Source: Aeromicrobium erythreum
GTDB lineage: Bacteria; Actinomycetota; Actinomycetes; Propionibacteriales; Nocardioidaceae
Assembly: GCF_001509405.1 (NCBI RefSeq)
Contig: NZ_CP011502.1
Coordinates: 3,224,001 to 3,288,000 of the forward strand
Reading direction: 5' to 3'
DNA length: 64,000 nt
Below are positions 9,865 to 18,222 of this stretch, in pieces. The stretch's first letter is position 1, and the number at the start of each line of letters is the position of its first letter. Under the pieces are notes generated by a model. That model was given only the letters and a program-made list of their open reading frames with translations, did not search any database and was not told where the DNA came from. The position numbers were made by a program, and so were the translations under genes.

Positions 9865-9926
9865 CTGCGGGAGCCTGACCTTGCTGGTGCGCTGCCTGCG
9901 GGAGCCTGACCTTGCTGGTGCGCTGC
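9865..9926. repeat. Perfect 31-bp tandem duplication
   Basis: Units 9865-9895 and 9896-9926 are identical and begin CTGCGGGAGCCTGACC. They lie 22 bases past the GH15 stop, at the left edge of a long imperfect inverted repeat. Two diverged, inverted relatives (GGCAGCGCAGCA-type) are near 10325 and 10395. Confidence 0.85.
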
Positions 9927-9929
9927 CGC

Positions 9930-10415
9930 GGCTCGCGCTGGGGGTGGTCTCCGCAAGGGCCTCGACCGGCAGCGGGCCTGGGGGCGGGTTCGGGTCTCGG
10001 GGTCTGGCCTGGGCTCTCGGGTGACGCATGATTCTTCGTCTCTGCGTTCGCGCGTTTCATCGGTGGATCTGCAACATCAGGAGCGCCCCTGCGGTTGATG
10101 ATCCACCGATGGAGGGCGTCGCGCCGGAAGGATTCTGCCTTGGCGTGGACCGTTCCACGCGAAAGCAGAATCGTGCGTCCCCCCAACCCCAAGGGCACCC
10201 AAGCTTCTGCGTCCGCGTGCGTTCGCCCCAGCACCAAGTCCCGGCCCGAGACCCCAGACCAGCGCGGATGCCAGCCGCCCGGTCGAAGCCCTTTCGGAGA
10301 CCACCCCCAGCGAACGCCGAGGCGGCGCAGCAACGAGCCGAGACCCGCGCAGACGTCGCACCAGCACGTCGAGACATCCCGAGGCAGCGCAGCAGGAGGA
10401 CGAGACCTCTGAGGC
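9930..10415. repeat. Long imperfect inverted repeat with nested hairpins; no gene
   Basis: The GCTGGGGGTGGTCTCCG segment near 9940-9957 and its right-flanking CTCGACCGG reappear inverted near 10285-10318. Inside are a 12-base perfect stem, CATCGGTGGATC (10058-10069) against 10100-10111, and a nested hairpin, GATTCTGC/GCAGAATC (10131-10138 with 10165-10172) plus GCGTGGA/TCCACGC. Open frames here have no start context or recognisable protein. It fills most of the 614-base gap between the GH15 and lipoprotein genes and looks like stacked palindromic intergenic repeats. Confidence 0.6.
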
Positions 10416-10456
10416 CCCCACCCCAGCAAGACCCCCGAGATGCCAGGATCTCCCGC

Positions 10457-11032
10457 ATGGGCACCCCGACGACGACGCAAGCAGGCTCGACGGCGAGACG
10501 CCTCGTCGCGGCCGTCGCCGTCCTCGTCGCGCTCGCAGGCTGCGGTGCTGCGGGCGGCCCGCGCTACGACATCCCCCACGATGCGGCGTCGGGCGGGCAG
10601 ACGTTGCGCCAGGCGCAGGCTGCCGTCTCGAGCATCCCCGGCCTGACGATCGACGTGGCTGGGGGCGAGCCGCCGAACATCAAGGGCAACACCGGCTACG
10701 ACGTCCGGGTCACGGTCGCGCCGGGGTACCGGATCGTCGACGGACCCGCGCTGGTGACGTTCCTGGTGGAGTCGGCGTGGTCCGTGCGCACCGGCTACCT
10801 GCCGAACACGTACATCACGGTCAGCGTCGACACCGGCGACGGCCCCGAGTTCGACGTCGACGCAGCAGCGGCCGAGGGCGGATGGGTCGAGCGCGGCGAG
10901 CCCGTCCCCGGGCAGACGTCCTTCAGCCTCGTCAACGTGCGCACCGACGACGGCTCACCCGCTCGCGAACGGTTGGGCGACTGGCCCGGCGACGTCCCCG
11001 CCTTCCCGCGCGGCGTGACCGCCCGGCGCTGA
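10457..11032 (+). CDS. Putative lipoprotein, function unknown
   Basis: 191 residues. A Tat/Sec-like N-terminus with RR at 14-15, a hydrophobic core and the lipobox LAGC (Cys29) predicts lipid anchoring on the outer face of the membrane. The mature part has no recognised domain; it contains paired beta-rich phrases such as YDVRVTVAPGYRI and TYITVSVDTGDGPEFDVD. ATG 10457 is the first start that gives a complete signal peptide, and CAGGAT lies seven bases before it as a possible -10 of a leaderless message. It converges on the helicase gene. Confidence 0.75.
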   Translation: MGTPTTTQAGSTARRLVAAVAVLVALAGCGAAGGPRYDIPHDAASGGQTLRQAQAAVSSIPGLTIDVAGGEPPNIKGNTGYDVRVTVAPGYRIVDGPALVTFLVESAWSVRTGYLPNTYITVSVDTGDGPEFDVDAAAAEGGWVERGEPVPGQTSFSLVNVRTDDGSPARERLGDWPGDVPAFPRGVTARR

Positions 11033-11065
11033 TCGAGCGGCCCGCCCCGCCTCGCGTCCTCAGGC

Positions 11066-11158
11066 CCGTTGACGTGGGGCCCCACGTAAACCAGCTCCCC
11101 CCAACGCAACCGTGCGTCGTTCTCGCACGTTTGAGTGGGGCCCCACGCAAACGCGCAG
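11066..11158. repeat. Intergenic GTGGGGCCCCAC palindrome element, copy B
   Basis: Two copies of GTGGGGCCCCAC (11074-11085 and 11135-11146) with the same order and flanks as the element at 1-105. It fills the gap between the convergent lipoprotein and helicase genes, so a bidirectional terminator role fits. Confidence 0.7.
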
Positions 11159-11173
11159 GCGGAGCGGGCCCGG

Positions 11174-13300
11174 TCAGCGGCGACGCGAGCGGAGAGAGTC
11201 CGACAGGATGCCGACGAGGGCCTCGAGCTGGACGTCGGTGACGTCGACCTCGGTGTCCTCACCGTCGAGGGCGCGGGCGGCGAGCCCGGCCTTGCTGTCG
11301 ATGAGCTCCACGATGCGCGTGTCGATCGTCTGCGAGGCGATGATGCGCCACGCGGTGACCGGCTCCTCCTGACCGATGCGGTGCACGCGGTCGATCGCCT
11401 GCATCTGCTCCGCGTCGGTCCACGACAGCTCCGCGAGGACCACGTTCGACGCCACCTGCAGGTTGATGCCGACGCCGGCCGCGGTCAGCGAGCAGACGAT
11501 GATCTGCGTGCCCGGGTCGTTCTGGAACGCGTCGATCGCCTTCGCGCGCGCCGCGGCCGTCTGGTCGCCGCGGATGGTCGAGTAGCCGATGCCGCGCTCC
11601 TCGAACGCCTTCTGCGCGGCGTCCATGACGTCGAGGTGCTTCGCGAAGAACACGACCTTGCCGACGCTGCGCGCCAGCTGGGCGGTGTAGTCGGCAGCCA
11701 GACCGGCCTTGGCCTGGCCGATGCGACGCACCATCGAGAACACGTTCTCGCCGGTCGACTCGTTGGCCTCCTCGCGCTCCCACGCCGCGACCTTGCGGAC
11801 GAGGTCGAGGTCGAGCACGTCGGCCACCGGGTGCCCGGCCTCGACCCGGGCGGCGGCCGCCCGGTCGTAGCGGGCGACGAGCCGACGGGCCAGCTCGGCC
11901 TCGGCGGCGCGGATGGAGCGGCCGGCCTCGCCGTCGAGCTCGACGGGCATGTCGGCGATGCGGCGGGCGGGGATGTCGGCGGCGACGTCGATCTTGCGAC
12001 GTCGGACGATGCCCATGTCGATGACGGCCTGCCGGGCGGCGGGGAAGAAGCCGGGGTCGAGCGGCGTCAGGCCGGTCTCGTCGAGCCGGTGCATGAGCTC
12101 GGGAAGCGGCTTCTTCTCGTCGATCCAGCCGAGGAACTGCCAGATGGCGCGGAAGTCCTCCACGTCGTTGATGAGCGGGGTGCCGGTGAGCGCCATCATC
12201 AGCGGTCGCGCGGTGCGGCTGCGGATGCGGTCGGCGATGCGCAGCACGTGACGCGAGCGCTGCGACGACGTGTTCTTGATGAAGTGCGCCTCGTCGAGCA
12301 CCATGCCGCGGAAGCCGAGGTCGCCGAGCCAGCCGGCGTGGCGGTCGAGGATCTCGTAGTTGACGACGACGATGTCGGCGAACGCGTCGATGTCGTCACC
12401 GTTGCCGTGCACGACCGTGACGGCGCGCTGCGGGGTCCACAGCCCGACCTCGCGCGCCCAGTTCGCCTTGACGACGTTCGGCACGACGACGAGCAGCGGG
12501 TAGGCCTGCGCCGCGTGCGCGGCGAGCAGCGACTGCGCGGTCTTGCCGAGGCCGGGCTCGTCGGCGAGCAGGAAGGTGCGGTGTCCCTCGGCGGCGGACG
12601 ACACGAGCTGGGCCTGGTGGCGCATGAGGTCGGGTCCGCGGTGGTTCAGCGGGAGCGGCTCGGGGAGCTCCATGCAGGCGGGCGCACCGGCGGCGGCCCG
12701 CTCGAACGACGACAGCAGGGGGCCGATGAGCTCCCACGTGGCGAGGCGGCTAGGCCCGGTGCGGGGCGGCGGCTCGGGCGAGAACTCCGGCGGCATGAAG
12801 GGGTTGGCGAGCTGGCGCGCGACGACGGAGCGGGGCACGACGGAGCGGTCGACCCGCAGCTCGGTGGTGGCGGCGGGCGGCTCGACGGCCAGCTCGAGGC
12901 CGGCGGCTGCCATCAGCTCACGCTTGAGCGCGAGGGTCGAGCTGGAGATCTCGGCGTCGTCGGTGAGCAGCATGAGCAGCGCGGGCTCGCGCGTCGCGGT
13001 CTTGGCCAGGATGGTGGCGACGCCGTCGAGTCGCTTGAGCTGGTCGGCGCGCTGCGGCTCGGTGAGGTCGGTGGCGGTCTTCACGCGGGCGCGCTCCTCG
13101 CGCACCAGCAGGCCGACGGCCTGGAAGGTGGCGCGGGTCGACGCGGTGACGCGTCGTCGCTGCACCGCGTTCTCGACCTCGCGCACCGCCTTCGCGAGCA
13201 CGGGCATGAGTCCGGTGTCGTCATCGTGCTTCTTGCGCCGGGCCCCGCTGCCGTTCTGGCGTGCCTTCTGCGGGTTCCGCTGCTGCGTTCTCGTGGCCAA
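11174..13300 (-). CDS. SNF2-family DEAD/H-box helicase-like ATPase
   Basis: 708 residues from TTG 13300, which sits behind a strong GGAGGAGGAG site. A longer frame to 13636 adds unlikely hydrophobic and Arg-rich sequence. Residues 1-220 form a helical N-terminal region. The Swi2/Snf2 motor follows: Walker A ADEPGLGKT (GLGKT 250-254), DEAH (336-339), ALTGTP (motif III), and RVHRIGQ (motif VI) in the second lobe. The arrangement resembles SMARCAL1/HARP-type single-protein remodelers, which move on or anneal DNA. No methylase or nuclease gene is adjacent, so a restriction or DISARM-type role is not supported. Confidence 0.88.
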   Translation of the reverse strand: MATRTQQRNPQKARQNGSGARRKKHDDDTGLMPVLAKAVREVENAVQRRRVTASTRATFQAVGLLVREERARVKTATDLTEPQRADQLKRLDGVATILAKTATREPALLMLLTDDAEISSSTLALKRELMAAAGLELAVEPPAATTELRVDRSVVPRSVVARQLANPFMPPEFSPEPPPRTGPSRLATWELIGPLLSSFERAAAGAPACMELPEPLPLNHRGPDLMRHQAQLVSSAAEGHRTFLLADEPGLGKTAQSLLAAHAAQAYPLLVVVPNVVKANWAREVGLWTPQRAVTVVHGNGDDIDAFADIVVVNYEILDRHAGWLGDLGFRGMVLDEAHFIKNTSSQRSRHVLRIADRIRSRTARPLMMALTGTPLINDVEDFRAIWQFLGWIDEKKPLPELMHRLDETGLTPLDPGFFPAARQAVIDMGIVRRRKIDVAADIPARRIADMPVELDGEAGRSIRAAEAELARRLVARYDRAAAARVEAGHPVADVLDLDLVRKVAAWEREEANESTGENVFSMVRRIGQAKAGLAADYTAQLARSVGKVVFFAKHLDVMDAAQKAFEERGIGYSTIRGDQTAAARAKAIDAFQNDPGTQIIVCSLTAAGVGINLQVASNVVLAELSWTDAEQMQAIDRVHRIGQEEPVTAWRIIASQTIDTRIVELIDSKAGLAARALDGEDTEVDVTDVQLEALVGILSDSLRSRRR

Positions 13301-13682
13301 CAGGCTCCTCCTCCACGGCCGGACGTCTGCCTCGGCCGGCGGCGGACGGGTCGTGCCCGTCGCCGCGACAGGGCGTACGGCGACTCGGCCGCCAGTGACA
13401 TCGGCGGCGGGTCGGTGGCTGAGCACCCACCCACGAGTGCGGGCCGTACGGCTCCTGCTCCGGCCAGTGTAGACGAGAGAGGTTCGTCTGGCGCGTTCTG
13501 CCCAGGTCTGGTGGGTCGCCGGGCCGCGGCGCGCGACGCAGCCGAGGAGGGAGCGCACGAGCAGCAGCAGCGCCGACGACCCGCTGACGACGAGCACCAG
13601 CACCCGCACGAGGCCGGGCGGCAGGCGTCGCCGCACGGGTCCGCTGACGGCGAAGCCGAGGACGAGGGGACCCGCCCCCCGA
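13301..13682. other. Gene-free stretch upstream of the helicase
   Basis: No frame here has both a start with a ribosome site and protein-like content. It must contain the helicase promoter, but no convincing -35/-10 pair was seen. Confidence 0.5.
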
Positions 13683-13830
13683 GCGGTAGGTGGCGCGCGG
13701 AACCCGACCTGTCAGCGGTAGGTGGCGCGCGGAACCCGACCTGTCAGCGGTAGGTGGGTAGCGCTCTCGACGCTGTTTTCCGCGTGCTGCCTACCGCCGC
13801 CGACGAGGAAGCGCGCGCCACCTACCGCCC
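13683..13830. repeat. 32-bp tandem repeats with an inverted partner
   Basis: Perfect units at 13683-13714 and 13715-13746, then a third partial copy at 13747-13757, each starting GCGGTAGGTGG. The complement GCGCGCCACCTACCGC lies at about 13813-13828, so the block can fold into a large hairpin. It lies just past the stop of the leftward transporter gene and could terminate it. Confidence 0.75.
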
Positions 13831-13850
13831 GCAGGGCGACGGGGGCGCCC

Positions 13851-15314
13851 TCAGTGAGCGGGCGCACCCTCGGGTGCGTCGGCCTTGCGCAGGAACGGGA
13901 CGAGGACGACGAGCACGAGGCTCAGCAGCGCACCCACCAGGAACGCCTGCTGCACACCACCGACGAACGCCTGACCCTCGCCGAGTCCGGCGTCGACGCC
14001 GCTGGCGGAGACGACGGTCATGATGGTGATGAACAGAGCCGCGCCGGCGGCGCCGGCCACCTGCTGCAGGCTGCCGACGACGGCGCTCGCGTAGGAGTAC
14101 AGGCGAGGCTCGACGGAGCCGAGGGCTGTGGTCATGAGCGGCGTGAACGTGGCCGACAGACCCAGCATCAGCACCAGGTTGGCGCCCACCAGCCACGCGA
14201 CCGACGTGTCCGCGTCGACGTCGACCAGCAGCCACAGGCCCGCCGACACGAGCAGCGACCCCGGCACGACGAGCACGCGCGGGCCGAGCCGGTCGTAGAG
14301 CCGGCCGACGAACGGTCCGGTCACGCCCATCACGACGCCGCCGGGCAGGGTGATGAGTCCGGTCTCGAGCGCGCTGAGGCCGAGCGTCTGCTGCGCGAAG
14401 AGCGGCAGCAGGAGGAACGAGCCGAACATGGCCGCCATGGCGATGAGCATCGCGCCCGTGGCGATGCGGAACTGGCCCGACGTGAACACGCGCAGGTCGA
14501 GCAGCGCGCGGTCGTCACGCTGCAGCTGCAGCTGGCGGGCGACGAAGGCGGCCAGGGCCACGCCGCCGACGACGAACGGCAGCCAGGTGGGCGTGCCCGA
14601 CGACCCCTGCGCGTGCTCGCCGATGCCGACGAGGCCGTACACCAGACCGCCGAGGCCGAGCGCCGAGAGCGGCACCGACACGGCGTCGATGCGCTGGTCG
14701 CCGGTGGCCGCCACGCTGACCACGTAGCGCGCGCCAACCACGAGCGCGGCCAGCGCGATCGGGGCGACGACGCCGAAGATCCATCGCCAGCCGAAGTGGT
14801 CGAGCACGAATCCCGAGAGCGTCGGGCCGAGCGCGGGGGCGACGGCGATGACCACCGTGATGTTGCCCATCATCGCGCCGCGCCGGGCGACGGGGACGAT
14901 CGTCATGACCGTCGTCATGAGCAGCGGCAGCATCACGGCGGTGCCCGAGGCCTGCACGACCCGCGCGACCAGCAGCATCGCGAAGCCCTGCGACGCGAAC
15001 GCGAGCACCGTGCCCGCCGTGAACAGCGACATCGCCGCGACGTAGAGCGTGCGCGTGGCCATCCGCTGGATCAGGTAGCCGGTGAGCGGGATGACGACGG
15101 CCATCGTGAGCATGAACGCGGTAGTCAGCCACTGGCCCGTCGACGGCGGCACGCCGAGGTCGTCCTGCAGCACCGGCACGGCCACGCTCATGACCGTCTC
15201 GTTGAGGATCACCACGAACGACGCCACCAGCAGCGTGCCGATGACGAGCAGGTGCTCGCGCGGCAGCGGGGGCGTGTCCGTCGTCGCGGTCGGGTCGGTC
15301 GTGGCGGTGCTCAT
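13851..15314 (-). CDS. DHA2-type MFS multidrug exporter
   Basis: 487 residues with about 14 hydrophobic segments, as in the DHA2 drug:H+ antiporter family. The early LNETVMSVAVPVLQDDL motif (TM1) and the QWLTTAFMLTMAVVIPLTGYL segment are typical of EmrB/Lmr-like exporters. It probably pumps hydrophobic drugs or metabolites outward using the proton gradient. ATG 15314 has AGGGGA just upstream. No adjacent TetR or MarR regulator was found; the nearest upstream gene on the strand is an SRPBCC protein. Confidence 0.9.
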   Translation of the reverse strand: MSTATTDPTATTDTPPLPREHLLVIGTLLVASFVVILNETVMSVAVPVLQDDLGVPPSTGQWLTTAFMLTMAVVIPLTGYLIQRMATRTLYVAAMSLFTAGTVLAFASQGFAMLLVARVVQASGTAVMLPLLMTTVMTIVPVARRGAMMGNITVVIAVAPALGPTLSGFVLDHFGWRWIFGVVAPIALAALVVGARYVVSVAATGDQRIDAVSVPLSALGLGGLVYGLVGIGEHAQGSSGTPTWLPFVVGGVALAAFVARQLQLQRDDRALLDLRVFTSGQFRIATGAMLIAMAAMFGSFLLLPLFAQQTLGLSALETGLITLPGGVVMGVTGPFVGRLYDRLGPRVLVVPGSLLVSAGLWLLVDVDADTSVAWLVGANLVLMLGLSATFTPLMTTALGSVEPRLYSYASAVVGSLQQVAGAAGAALFITIMTVVSASGVDAGLGEGQAFVGGVQQAFLVGALLSLVLVVLVPFLRKADAPEGAPAH

Positions 15315-15393
15315 GCGGTCCCCTGGGGTCGGTGCCGGGCGTGCTGGTGGCGCGTGGGCTCCATCGTCGACCACGGCGCAGACCTGGGGGTGA

Positions 15394-15435
15394 ACGTCGG
15401 GCGGCAGCGGGATGTTCCGCGCCCCGGCCCGACGT
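15394..15435. terminator. Spaced inverted repeat between SRPBCC and exporter genes
   Basis: ACGTCGGGC (15394-15402) pairs with GCCCGACGT (15427-15435) across a 24-base loop. It lies downstream of the SRPBCC stop and upstream of the exporter start, so it may be a terminator or an operator for the exporter. Confidence 0.35.
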
Positions 15436-15456
15436 CCCGGTTCAGGGACGCACGCC

Positions 15457-15888
15457 TCAGAGCCGGTTGAGCACCTGCACGAGGTCGTCCTCGGTGTCGC
15501 TGCCGATCTTCTCGAAGACCAGCTTGACGACAGGCGTCGCGAGCTTCGCGGCACCCTTCAGCTGGATGTCGGCGACGTAGGTGATCTCGCTGCCCGACCC
15601 GTGCGGCTGGACGGTGATCGTGTCGGTGGAGTGGGCGGTGTCGTTGGTGCCCACGAACTGCACGTGCGTGTCGTCGAGCTCGGTGAGCTCGTACTCCAGC
15701 TCGGTGCTCACGCCCGCAATCTTCGACGTGTTCCGCCAGCGGCTGCCGACGGCGACCGGGCCGTCGTCGATGCGCTGGCACGACTCGGTGCCCGGGTCCC
15801 ACTCCTCGGCGTGCGAGAAGTCCTTCAGGTACTCGAGGACGGTCGCGGGGGCGGGCTGGACGGTGAACGTACGGCTGATCTCGGTCAT
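15457..15888 (-). CDS. SRPBCC family protein (polyketide cyclase-like)
   Basis: 143 residues in one START/Bet v1-type SRPBCC domain. It opens with MTEISRTFTVQPAPATVLEYLKDF (split here only by the usual helix) and has the 'SHAEEWDPGTESC' pattern of polyketide-cyclase/lipid-binding relatives. These bind hydrophobic ligands; the ligand here is unknown. Divergent from the PNP-oxidase-like gene across 145 bases. Confidence 0.85.
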   Translation of the reverse strand: MTEISRTFTVQPAPATVLEYLKDFSHAEEWDPGTESCQRIDDGPVAVGSRWRNTSKIAGVSTELEYELTELDDTHVQFVGTNDTAHSTDTITVQPHGSGSEITYVADIQLKGAAKLATPVVKLVFEKIGSDTEDDLVQVLNRL

Positions 15889-16033
15889 GTCTCCACCGTC
15901 GGCGACGATCGACGGCCGTGCACGTCGACCGGGCCCGGTACCCCGGAACTCGATGTCGAACCCCCCGAATTTCGGGAGGCGTACCCGCCGACCCCGTCCT
16001 ACGGTCGAGACGACCCCGAGACGAGGAGCCACC

Positions 16034-16519
16034 ATGAGTGACACGACAGACGAGAAGACCCTCGACGACCTGCTGACCGACCTGCGGATCGCCATGTTCA
16101 CGACCGTCACCGACGACGGCACCCTGCGCAGCATCCCGATGGCGCGCCAGGACACCGACCTCGACCCCGCCGAGCTGTGGTTCATCACGGCGAAGGACAC
16201 CGAGCACACGCGCGACGTCGCGAAGCGGTCCGACGTGCAGCTGACGTTCAGCTCCTCGGACTCCTGGGTGGCGCTCACGGGCCACGCTGAGGTCGTCGAC
16301 GACCTCGCCAAGCTGAAGGAGCTGTGGAACACCTTCGCCGAGGCCTGGCTGCCCGAGGGACCGGAGGGCGACAACTCGACGCTGATCAAGGTGCGCGTCG
16401 ACAAGGCGGAGTACTGGGACACGCCCGGCAGCAAGGTCGCGTCCGCGATCAGCCTGGTGAAGTCGAAGCTGACCGGCGAGCCGTACAAGAGCGACCACGG
16501 CGTCGTCGAGAACCCGTGA
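16034..16519 (+). CDS. Pyridoxamine 5'-phosphate oxidase-like general stress protein
   Basis: 161 residues with a split-barrel flavin-binding fold of the general stress protein 26 type. Landmarks are the opening TLDDLLTDLRIAMFTTV, RSIPMARQD, LWFITAKD and the C-terminal VRVDKAEYWD with P-G-S. Relatives bind FMN, FAD or F420; the cofactor cannot be told from sequence. ATG 16034 follows GAGGAGCC. It is followed after 39 bases by a small conserved gene. Confidence 0.88.
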   Translation: MSDTTDEKTLDDLLTDLRIAMFTTVTDDGTLRSIPMARQDTDLDPAELWFITAKDTEHTRDVAKRSDVQLTFSSSDSWVALTGHAEVVDDLAKLKELWNTFAEAWLPEGPEGDNSTLIKVRVDKAEYWDTPGSKVASAISLVKSKLTGEPYKSDHGVVENP

Positions 16520-16558
16520 CCTCGCGACCATCGCGCTGACGACGAGAGAGGTCCGACG

Positions 16559-16876
16559 ATGAGCGAGGGCAAGCACGAGCCGCCGAAGGGCGTGCAGGAG
16601 ACCGCGCAGCGGGCCGTCCGCTGGATCGAGGACGGCAAGGCCGGCAAGGGCTTCACCGACACCGGCGAGCACCGGGCCCACCAGCTCGCGAACGGCGAGA
16701 AGCTCACCGACGAGCAGGCCACGAAGATGCGCGCCTACTTCAAGCGGCACGACGTCGACAAGGACGCCGAGGGCTTCAAGAACGGCTCCGACGGCTTCCC
16801 GTCGCCCGGTCGCGTCGCGTGGGACGCGTGGGGCGGCGACGAGGGCGAGCGCTGGGTGGGCACGCTCGACCTCTGA
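16559..16876 (+). CDS. Small conserved protein, function unknown
   Basis: 105 residues, very charged, no membrane segment or signal peptide. It has the phrase ATKMRAYFKRHDVDKD and ends in SPGRVAWDAWGGDEGERW, a pattern I associate with small uncharacterised actinobacterial and phage-related proteins. GAGAGAGG precedes the ATG at good spacing. It probably shares a transcript with the upstream stress-type gene. Confidence 0.75.
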   Translation: MSEGKHEPPKGVQETAQRAVRWIEDGKAGKGFTDTGEHRAHQLANGEKLTDEQATKMRAYFKRHDVDKDAEGFKNGSDGFPSPGRVAWDAWGGDEGERWVGTLDL

Positions 16877-16893
16877 GTCGGGCGCATCCGCCA

Positions 16894-16925
16894 CGGGGGA
16901 GGCCGTCCGCTGGACGCCTCCCCCG
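16894..16925 (+). terminator. Strong hairpin terminator
   Basis: GGGGGAGGC pairs with GCCTCCCCC, extended inward by GTCC/GGAC around a GCT loop with one bulged C. It starts 18 bases after the stop of the 105-residue gene. Confidence 0.65.
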
Positions 16926-17022
16926 ACGCGTGTGACGGGGAGGGTTCACCCCCTCAGCCACGGGTACCTCCTGGGACGCGACCGGTCCGCGGTCGCCCAC
17001 AGCCTCGAGGGGGTCAGTCAGC

Positions 17023-18222
17023 ATGCCGCTCGCCGACACGGAGTCGTCCACCGGGCCATCCACGGTGTCGTCCACCGGGCCGTCCATGGGGCCCCGCCGG
17101 GGTCGTCCCGAGATCAGGGTCGCGTCCGTGCCCGCCGGGCACGTGTACGTGCGGCACCTGTCGTCGCCCGACCTCGACCTCGACGACCCCGTGCGCCGCC
17201 TGGCCGACCCCGCACCCGGGGGCGGACCGGCTGCCGCGGGCCAGCCGTGGTGGCCGCCGGCGATGCTCGACCCAGCCTGGGTGGAGCGCTCGCACGGCTC
17301 CTTCGACCTGATGCACGTGCACTTCGGCTTCGACGCCCTCGCCCCGGCGCAGCTCACCGCGCTGGTCGAGGCGCTGCGCACGCACGGCAAGCCGCTCGTG
17401 CTCACCGTGCACGACCTGCGCAACCCGCACCACCTCGACCGCGCCCTGCACGACGCCCAGCTCGACGTGCTCGTGCCGGCGGCCGCCGTCGTGGCCACGC
17501 TGACCGAGGGCGCGGCCGCCGAGGTGCGCCGCCGGTGGGACCGCGACGCGCTGGTGCTCCCCCACCCGCACGTCGTCGAGCCCACCACCATGCAGAGGCT
17601 CGCCCGACACCGGCCCGCGCCTGCGGAGCGCGGCGGCGAGTTCCGCGTCGGCCTGCACGTCAAGAGCCTGCGCGCCTGCATGGACCCAGCCACCCTCCTG
17701 CCGACCCTGCTCCGCGCCGTGCAGGAGGTGCCGGGCGGCGTGCTGCAGGTCGACGGCCACACCGACGTGCTCGACCCGGGCGGCGCGCGCTTCGACGCCG
17801 ACCTGGCCGCCTGGCTCGCCGACGCCCCCGACGTCGTCGACGTGCGCGTGCACGACTACTTCACCGACGACGAGCTGGTCGACTACCTGGCTTCGCTCGA
17901 CCTCTCCGTGCTGCCCTACCGCTTCGGCACCCACTCGGGCTGGCTCGAGCTGTGCCGCGACGTCGGCACCCCGGTCGCCGCTCCGAGCTGTGGCTACTAC
18001 GCCGACCAGGGGCCGGTGCACGCGTTCACGTTCGACGAGCAACGGTTCGACGCCGACAGCCTCGTGGCCGCGGTGCGCGACGCGTGGGCGTCGACGCCCA
18101 CCCCGGCGCCGACGGTGGCGCAACGGCTCGCGCAGCGTCGCCAGCTCGCGGAGGCCCACGCCACGGTCTACACCGACGCGCTGACCGGTGCGTGCAGCAT
18201 CGCGACCGTGGGTGGCCGATGA
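17023..18222 (+). CDS. Glycosyltransferase, GT-B type (first of four)
   Basis: 399 residues. A DLMHVHFGFDALA motif in the first lobe and a second lobe with YFTDDELVDYLASLDLSVLPYRFGTHSGWLELCRDVGTPVAA match GT-4-like retaining glycosyltransferases; the acceptor is unknown. The first ~25 residues are low-complexity Ser/Thr/Gly/Pro. GAGGGGG precedes the ATG. The stop overlaps the next gene's ATG (ATGA), making the head of a translationally coupled chain of five genes. Confidence 0.82.
   Translation: MPLADTESSTGPSTVSSTGPSMGPRRGRPEIRVASVPAGHVYVRHLSSPDLDLDDPVRRLADPAPGGGPAAAGQPWWPPAMLDPAWVERSHGSFDLMHVHFGFDALAPAQLTALVEALRTHGKPLVLTVHDLRNPHHLDRALHDAQLDVLVPAAAVVATLTEGAAAEVRRRWDRDALVLPHPHVVEPTTMQRLARHRPAPAERGGEFRVGLHVKSLRACMDPATLLPTLLRAVQEVPGGVLQVDGHTDVLDPGGARFDADLAAWLADAPDVVDVRVHDYFTDDELVDYLASLDLSVLPYRFGTHSGWLELCRDVGTPVAAPSCGYYADQGPVHAFTFDEQRFDADSLVAAVRDAWASTPTPAPTVAQRLAQRRQLAEAHATVYTDALTGACSIATVGGR

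Noticed and set aside
11174..13300. SNF2 gene as part of a DISARM or restriction system
   Set aside because: No methyltransferase, nuclease or phospholipase gene is adjacent; neighbours are a lipoprotein and a drug exporter.
13301..13636. N-terminal extension of the helicase with a hydrophobic segment
   Set aside because: The family does not start with a membrane segment, and TTG 13300 has a strong ribosome site.
11135..13753. 872-codon plus-strand frame opposite the helicase
   Set aside because: Shadow of the SNF2 gene, whose motifs and TTG start with a ribosome site are clear.
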